Both the position numbers and the translations under genes were made by a program. Positions 58,940 through 62,867 of a DNA stretch of 62,867 nucleotides are shown here, piece after piece. Source of the DNA: a virus; IMG/VR virus record IMGVR_UViG_3300024518_003743, positions 1 through 62,867 of that record; one strand, 5' to 3'. The notes under the pieces were generated by a model. The model saw only the letters and a list, made by a program, of their open reading frames with translations. It did not search any database and was not told the origin of the DNA. Every line of letters starts with the position of its first letter. The first letter of the stretch is position 1.

Positions 58940-59617
58940 CTACTTTTCAAGATCCGACAAATGCTGCTCCGCCTCAAGAAGGGTCTCAAAAAATTTCTCC
59001 CGCATTCGACCATCCCTATACTTCTGTGCCTTAAAGCAATTTCCGTTAGTGTATATACCGGCGCTTACCCTCTCAAACTTCCCTCTAACAACCAAAGACT
59101 CCCCATAACTGCCGCCTTCAGTACCCTTAAAGTCGTTCGCCATTCTATTAAGCGTAGCCGGAATCTTAGGGTCCTTTTTAGCCTCTTCCATTTTCTGCTT
59201 CAGATCATCATAAGGAACATTCATCCCCTTCACCCTCTTGAACACAGCTGCACGGCTCACATCAAAGTGGTTCGCTATGTAAGCAACGCTCTTCCCCTGG
59301 CACAGCAACTCATAATCAAGAGGCACCTTAACATCAGAACCAACCTGCTCAAGCTTCTCAACGATAGAAGCCAGGTCAGTCGTGAACCACTCCCCATAAG
59401 TGCGGTCAGCATCAAACAACTCGTGCAAGCGCTTCTCAAGCTTCTCGCAATAAAACCGCAGCAACGGCCTAGTAGTATACTTCAACTCTAGCAAACAGCC
59501 CCCGGCGCACTGAAGGGTCTTCATCCTAGCGTGTACGTCCTGGCTAATCCCGATCTTCCTGATGCCAGCAGTTGCGTTCTCTATCACATATACCACCGAA
59601 GCCTTCTCTAAATTCAT
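58940..59617 (-). CDS. GIY-YIG (T5orf172-type) protein with HTH domain
   Basis: A 225-residue protein. Residues about 6-72 match the T5orf172/MUG113 GIY-YIG domain (VVYVIENATAGIRKIGIS, HARMKTLQ, EKLEKRLHELF, YGEWF). Next is a helix-turn-helix (GKSVAYIANHFDVSRAAVFK), followed by a C-terminal beta domain resembling an AP2/integrase-type DNA-binding module (YRDGRMREKFFETLLEAEQH). The ATG at 59617 is chosen because two operators begin directly upstream; the upstream in-frame start would lie inside them. Probably a DNA-binding nuclease-like regulator that controls itself. Confidence 0.75.
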   Translation of the reverse strand: MNLEKASVVYVIENATAGIRKIGISQDVHARMKTLQCAGGCLLELKYTTRPLLRFYCEKLEKRLHELFDADRTYGEWFTTDLASIVEKLEQVGSDVKVPLDYELLCQGKSVAYIANHFDVSRAAVFKRVKGMNVPYDDLKQKMEEAKKDPKIPATLNRMANDFKGTEGGSYGESLVVRGKFERVSAGIYTNGNCFKAQKYRDGRMREKFFETLLEAEQHLSDLEK

Positions 59618-59672
59618 TGTAACTAGTTTTTTGGTTACAGCTAATGTAACCATTTTTTTAGTTACATAACAA
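59618..59672 (-). promoter_or_regulatory. promoter flanked by two TGTAAC-N10-GTTACA operators
   Basis: Operators lie at 59618-59639 and 59645-59666, both perfect TGTAAC-N10-GTTACA and 27 bases apart. Between and partly within them, on the - strand, is TACATTAG (59641-59648) with TTG at 59670-59672, 21 bases away, a good Bacteroidetes promoter. Operator 1 abuts the ATG of the GIY-YIG/HTH gene, so occupied operators would shut off that gene. Confidence 0.7.
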
Positions 59673-60239
59673 CTGTATAGGGAATATTCTGTCCGGAGGG
59701 TGAAAAGTAGATCGTGTGTGTGGGGTATAGTATAGATAAGACTGCCCCCACCCCCTAACGAAAGGAAAACAGCAAACGCATAGAGAGGGGGCGGGGGGTG
59801 CCCCTTGTTATATATCCGGTTTGGTTCGTGTGTTGCTCTATGCTCTACGCCTTGAGGCTCTAAGCGCTGGTGTCGGTCGGTGCGCTGTGTGTTTTTTTGG
59901 TGGCCTGTGTGCTCTGTGCCTTGCTAGGGTAGGGGATAGGTGACCTGCCAACCTGGCCTATTTAACATAATAAATATTATGAGACAGTATAGGCGCCTAG
60001 TATCTGAGCAGTGAAGGAAAGCGGGTGTATTTGTGTGCCCAACATAATAAACCCTACCTTCTACCCTCTCGAATTCCTTGGTATCACTGCCTTTGGCGTT
60101 ATCCGTTTGTAGTCGTTTGTAGTCCTCTGCTACTGTGGCTACTATTTAGAATGGCTCTAAATAAGCACCTATCAATCATTTTATTGTTGTTTTGTTTGGT
60201 GTTCTGGATTGTTTGCTGTATGTTTGTATTGTTCGATTG
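59667..60239. other. gene-free region, G/T-rich on the + strand
   Basis: No convincing gene was found in 570 bases. Contents: a long hairpin CCCCCACCCCCT/AGGGGGCGGGGG (59745-59756 with 59786-59797), the palindromes ATAATA-AA-TATTAT (59967-59980) and TAGGCGCCTA (59990-59999), the direct repeat AACATAATAAA (59964-59974 and 60041-60051) and the tandem CGTTTGTAGT (60104-60123). The + strand is poor in A between 59820 and 59960. Possible origin or regulatory region. Confidence 0.5.
60104..60123. repeat. tandem 10-base repeat
   Basis: CGTTTGTAGT occurs twice head to tail without a spacer. It lies in the gene-free divergent region and could be an iteron-like element, although only two copies are present. 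Confidence 0.6.
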
Positions 60240-60241
60240 AG

Positions 60242-60256
60242 ACACACACACACACA
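60242..60256. repeat. AC dinucleotide repeat
   Basis: A run of seven AC units marks the point at which the + strand changes from G/T-rich to A/C-rich, between the - strand accessory operon and the + strand early operon. Confidence 0.85.
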
Positions 60257-60996
60257 GCCACTAGTATAAAGGCACGAGTCAATACAACTGCAAGACTTAC
60301 TAGGGCGATAGGACTAAGACACAACGAGGCGATGGCCTTGAATACCGTTAACACTATCAGATTGAGTGTCACACAATCCAACAGGTACACGAATGATGTT
60401 AGAATCGTTCTTTGACATAGATTAACAGAAGCGTAGACCGCTATAGAGGAAGCCTCGCCGCTACAACTCTATAAGAAGCGTAAAACGTTAGTGACTGGGC
60501 ATGGCAGCTAACTACCTGCAGGCAATGCAACGAAGCACCCTAAAGACGTCCCAGAAGCTACAGAGCTGAGTACTTGATACTCTTAATAACTAGCTATAGT
60601 GTTGCCTCTGTTAATTGTTAGTGAGTTGGTAGAAACTTGGTAGAGTCAATCTTAAAGCTTTACCGCGCCTAGGGTCATTCCAAAGCGCTCCAAAATTAAC
60701 CCCGATGGGGGCAACACGTCAAGACAGCAGGCGCGTACCTAGTACGCCACCACTTGAGGCGAAGGAAGCCAACTGCACGAGTATAAACACAGACCGCGAA
60801 ACTATGGAACTATCCTAATAAGGGTCTCTAAACTAAACTAGTAAACCGTTGACATCTCTAATGTAATAGAGGAAAGAGAAGGCGTTACCGCGCGAGGGTT
60901 CGAATCCTGAACAACGGCTATAAACAACATGTATGCACTCGACTCCAACTGATCTCAAAAACCAGGGGAACGTGCGTCCATTCAAATCTATACACC
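60257..60996 (+). ncRNA. candidate large structured non-coding RNA
   Basis: No plausible gene was found in 740 bases, but many hairpins were: TATAGAG/CTCTATA (60442-60448 and 60467-60473) around GAGG-AAG-CCTC, CCCC-GAT-GGGG (near 60700), GCGTAC-CTA-GTACGC (60733-60747), and a tRNA-like 3' segment. TTGGTAGA occurs twice near 60630. The region precedes the first early gene on the same strand. Ends and strand are uncertain. Confidence 0.35.
60845..60918 (+). other. tRNA-like relic
   Basis: CCGTTG and CAACGG can form six acceptor pairs. A D-arm-like CTCT-AATGTAAT-AGAG follows, and a T-arm-like AGGGTTCGAATCCT precedes the 3' strand. However, the T stem has two mismatches and no anticodon arm is visible. 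It may be a decayed tRNA or a tRNA-like part of a larger RNA. Confidence 0.35.
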
Positions 60997-61116
60997 ATGT
61001 CGAAAGATAAATTGACGAATGCCATTGCTAAACTAAGCAAGGCTAACAAGAAATGGCCATGCAATGACCGCGAGGCAAAAATTAACCGCCTAAGGGCTCA
61101 ACTGCAAAACGCATGA
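60997..61116 (+). CDS. 39-residue hypothetical protein, first early gene
   Basis: ATG at 60997 to TGA at 61114-61116 encodes a basic helical peptide (MSKDKLTNAIAKLSKANKKW then REAKINRLRAQLQNA). The stop overlaps the next ATG (ATGA). It opens the chain of coupled + strand genes that continues across the edge of the window. Confidence 0.55.
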   Translation: MSKDKLTNAIAKLSKANKKWPCNDREAKINRLRAQLQNA

Positions 61117-61211
61117 GATTGACGCGTAGAGAAAAAGCACAGGCACTAAGAGAGGCCGTAATATTAACGGGCGGGCTCCTGCTCTCCCTTGTCCTAATCA
61201 TAGCACTATGA
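61113..61211 (+). CDS. 32-residue single-pass membrane peptide
   Basis: MRLTRREKAQALREAVIL is followed by a hydrophobic stretch (LTGGLLLSLVLIIAL) to the end. The basic N-terminus should stay in the cytoplasm. It is linked to both neighbours by ATGA overlaps. Possible membrane-active or host-interfering small protein. Confidence 0.5.
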   Translation: MRLTRREKAQALREAVILTGGLLLSLVLIIAL

Positions 61212-61360
61212 AACCATATCTAGTCATCATACGCCTACCAGAAGGAAGGCAAGCCCGTAAATACTCAGGGCCAGCCGAATCGAAACACCACGCAATTTCA
61301 CAAGTCTACGCGCAGTGGTGCCACATACAACCAAGTTATTCTAAATACACCACGATATGA
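61208..61360 (+). CDS. 50-residue hypothetical protein
   Basis: ATG at 61208 to TGA at 61358-61360. The product is basic with a beta-hairpin-like start (MKPYLVIIRLPEGRQARKYS). The stop overlaps the next gene's ATG (ATGA). No function recognised. Confidence 0.55.
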   Translation: MKPYLVIIRLPEGRQARKYSGPAESKHHAISQVYAQWCHIQPSYSKYTTI

Positions 61361-62211
61361 ACACTTACCAACTCAAACAAGACGGAGAACTGAAGCACGA
61401 AGGCAGCGAAAACGATTGCTATTACAGGCTGCAACGATTACAAAGTCAATCGGCTGACTGGGCAATGACCCACGAAGGATGGACAATAACGGTTAAGATT
61501 GACGAAAAGTACAAGAACAACCAGAAGATTCTAAAAGACCGCACCAAGTTATTCAATGAGAGACAAGGCCCACGAGTAGGGGATTATTTAGAACTACCCA
61601 ACGGCCTCGGACACACTCGATTTACTCATGATTGGGAAACTTCAATGCAAACAGGCGGCGGGGCTGGCTCTTACTACTTAGGTGGTGGGGGAAACTTTAG
61701 CTATTCAGGCGGACTGGACTCAGGAATGAAGAAAGCAGACATCGAACCAACCAACGAAACAAAAGAAGGGCGAATGTGGTTCTTTGACCAAGGTTACGCA
61801 GGAGCTAATAGAGGGGTTGACTTTGATATTCAATTCAGAGTCTTCCGCCCTAAAAAAGGTGCTGACGTGTCAGGCCTTCCGCAAATCGAAGCAGCAAGAA
61901 AGCAAGCCATTCGAGACAGCGCCGAAACTATTACACGAATCAACGGCAACGGGCAAGAGTATATACTACCAGTGCCTGAAATATTACTAATATTACGAGA
62001 CAGCAACAGAGCAAGCACAACGGCCCGATCGATTAAAAAGGCTACAGGGCTCACAATGAGCATAACAGCAGGTTACCAACTCAAAGTGCAACCGCTATTT
62101 ATTAAACAGTGGGAAACCGTTAAACAAATGTTTTCCGCGCCTCGATTCAAGTCAACCTATTACAATAATGGGATGACTAGAAACACCACAGTAATAAAAC
62201 AACTCTATTAA
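61357..62211 (+). CDS. hypothetical protein
   Basis: A 284-residue protein with an alpha/beta N-terminus (YYRLQRLQSQSADWAMTHEG), a central Gly/Tyr/Ser-rich loop (GGGAGSYYLGGGGNFSYSGG) and a C-terminal IKKATGLTMSITAGYQ segment. It may be a nucleic-acid-associated early protein, but no family is recognised. Confidence 0.6.
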   Translation: MNTYQLKQDGELKHEGSENDCYYRLQRLQSQSADWAMTHEGWTITVKIDEKYKNNQKILKDRTKLFNERQGPRVGDYLELPNGLGHTRFTHDWETSMQTGGGAGSYYLGGGGNFSYSGGLDSGMKKADIEPTNETKEGRMWFFDQGYAGANRGVDFDIQFRVFRPKKGADVSGLPQIEAARKQAIRDSAETITRINGNGQEYILPVPEILLILRDSNRASTTARSIKKATGLTMSITAGYQLKVQPLFIKQWETVKQMFSAPRFKSTYYNNGMTRNTTVIKQLY

Positions 62212-62222
62212 AACCACACGAC

Positions 62223-62747
62223 ATGCAACCAATCAAATTACTACCACTTAGCCAAAAGGCGCTATATTCTCAACTCTTCGCCTTCATAGGCTATTCAAAC
62301 CACGACAGATTTGACAGAGAATCAAAACAGGGGCAGGTTACAGACACCGAAACGGGTCAAGTGTACACTCTAGCCACAGCAGAAGAGGAAGACGCTTACA
62401 AGCAAGAAAAAGCACGTTTTGACGCTATCGAAGAGGCACGGAAAGCAAACCTTTACAACAATCATCCGACGCCTATCATCGACTACAACAACCCAACAAG
62501 ATGGCGCGAAGGTCTCGACCTGCTCAAAGAAGGTAGGCTAATTGAAATGTGTGAAGAGGCTTACTGGCACTTCTTAGAATGCGTGCCACCACGTCGGCAA
62601 GGGGGTAACTCTTATGTAAGCGGGGAACCGCACCACCACAACAGCGAAAACGAAGCCGTTTACCTCTGTGGTATCCAACGAGGGGAAAAGTATTACGCCC
62701 AGTACGGGACCGTGAAACAGTACGAGAAAAAAGAATTATTCAAATAA
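62223..62747 (+). CDS. hypothetical protein, DUF1419-like C-terminus
   Basis: A 174-residue protein. The C-terminal half has the pattern CEEAYWHFLECVPPRR, GGNSYVSGEP and YYAQYG, which recalls the DUF1419 family of plasmid and phage proteins; this match is from memory and moderate. The N-terminal half is charged and helical. It follows the preceding gene by 11 bases. Confidence 0.55.
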   Translation: MQPIKLLPLSQKALYSQLFAFIGYSNHDRFDRESKQGQVTDTETGQVYTLATAEEEDAYKQEKARFDAIEEARKANLYNNHPTPIIDYNNPTRWREGLDLLKEGRLIEMCEEAYWHFLECVPPRRQGGNSYVSGEPHHHNSENEAVYLCGIQRGEKYYAQYGTVKQYEKKELFK

Positions 62748-62758
62748 CACCACGCACC

Positions 62759-62867
62759 ATGTTAAATGTAGTATCATCAACAAGAGCAGGAGATAATAAG
62801 ACCCGAGACGAAGGCATATTCCAGCGATACAAATCAAATCAGGCAGATTTTGAAGCCTGTGGTATAC
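62759..62867 (+). CDS. 5' part of a 54-residue protein crossing the window edge
   Basis: ATG at 62759, 11 bases after the preceding stop, opens a frame (MLNVVSSTRAGDNKTRDEGI then FQRYKSNQADFEACG) that reaches the edge with one base left over. That base plus the first two bases of the window completes a codon, and the frame goes on to a stop at position 56. Function unknown. Confidence 0.55.
   Translation, partial: MLNVVSSTRAGDNKTRDEGIFQRYKSNQADFEACGI

Noticed and set aside
60025-60415. Frames of about 70 residues on both strands in the divergent region
   Set aside because: They are cysteine- and leucine-rich readings of biased DNA, overlap one another on opposite strands and lack coupling to neighbours.
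1-62867. CRISPR array, integrase, transposase or insertion sequence
   Set aside because: No regularly spaced repeats of suitable length, no tyrosine or serine recombinase motifs and no transposase were seen; HNH and GIY-YIG proteins are free-standing.

Overview
The window looks like the complete, circularly mapping genome (62.9 kb) of a short-tailed (podovirus-like) phage of a Bacteroidetes host, probably a gliding flavobacterium. Host signs: a VirE-N/BT4734-type primase-like protein, SprB-type repeats (a gliding-adhesin module) in a virion protein, promoters close to the Bacteroidetes -7 consensus TAnnTTTG, and A/T-rich leaders instead of Shine-Dalgarno sites. Completeness is inferred because the open frame running off the right edge (from 62759) continues in phase across the left edge to a stop at position 56. 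No integrase or lysogeny module was seen, so the phage is probably lytic.

Layout. (1) 60997 to the end and on through 1-14201, + strand: a tightly overlapping early operon of small unknown proteins and DNA metabolism: RNase HI, two HNH proteins, small HTH regulators, a PD-(D/E)XK nuclease with a RecF/SMC-like ATPase, an SNF2 helicase, a DnaN-like sliding clamp, a VirE-N primase-like protein, RuvC and SSB. No DNA polymerase or replicative helicase is present, so the host replisome must be used. Three clamp neighbours carry QxxLF-like clamp-binding motifs. (2) 14203-51485, - strand: late genes, read from the right: unknown small protein, terminase large subunit, unknown, portal, scaffold-like protein, major capsid protein, three ring/connector proteins, a 1489-residue nozzle/stabilisation protein, three internal or ejection proteins (one of 2367 residues), fibre and collagen-like decoration proteins, then a holin-like protein, an L,D-transpeptidase-like endolysin, a one-piece spanin and more fibre proteins. 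The order resembles that of crAss-like and other Bacteroidetes podoviruses. (3) 51576-54987, + strand: a small operon with two paralogous proteins, a winged-helix protein, a membrane-anchored 3D-domain protein and a zinc-knuckle/GroES-like fusion. (4) 54988-55900, mostly - strand RNA: what appears to be a circularly permuted tmRNA gene, tRNA-Gln, tRNA-Pro, several terminators and possible small RNAs. (5) 56143-59617, - strand: accessory genes controlled by striking palindromic operators, including a GIY-YIG/HTH protein that probably represses itself. (6) 59667-60996: 1.3 kb without genes, rich in hairpins, with a tRNA-like relic and a sharp change of base composition; a candidate large structured RNA and/or replication origin.

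The most unusual items are the permuted tmRNA, the two operator families, the untranslated 60.2-61.0 kb region, two adjacent proteins that both end in an SSB-type tip, the clamp-motif set, and the zinc-knuckle/GroES fusion.
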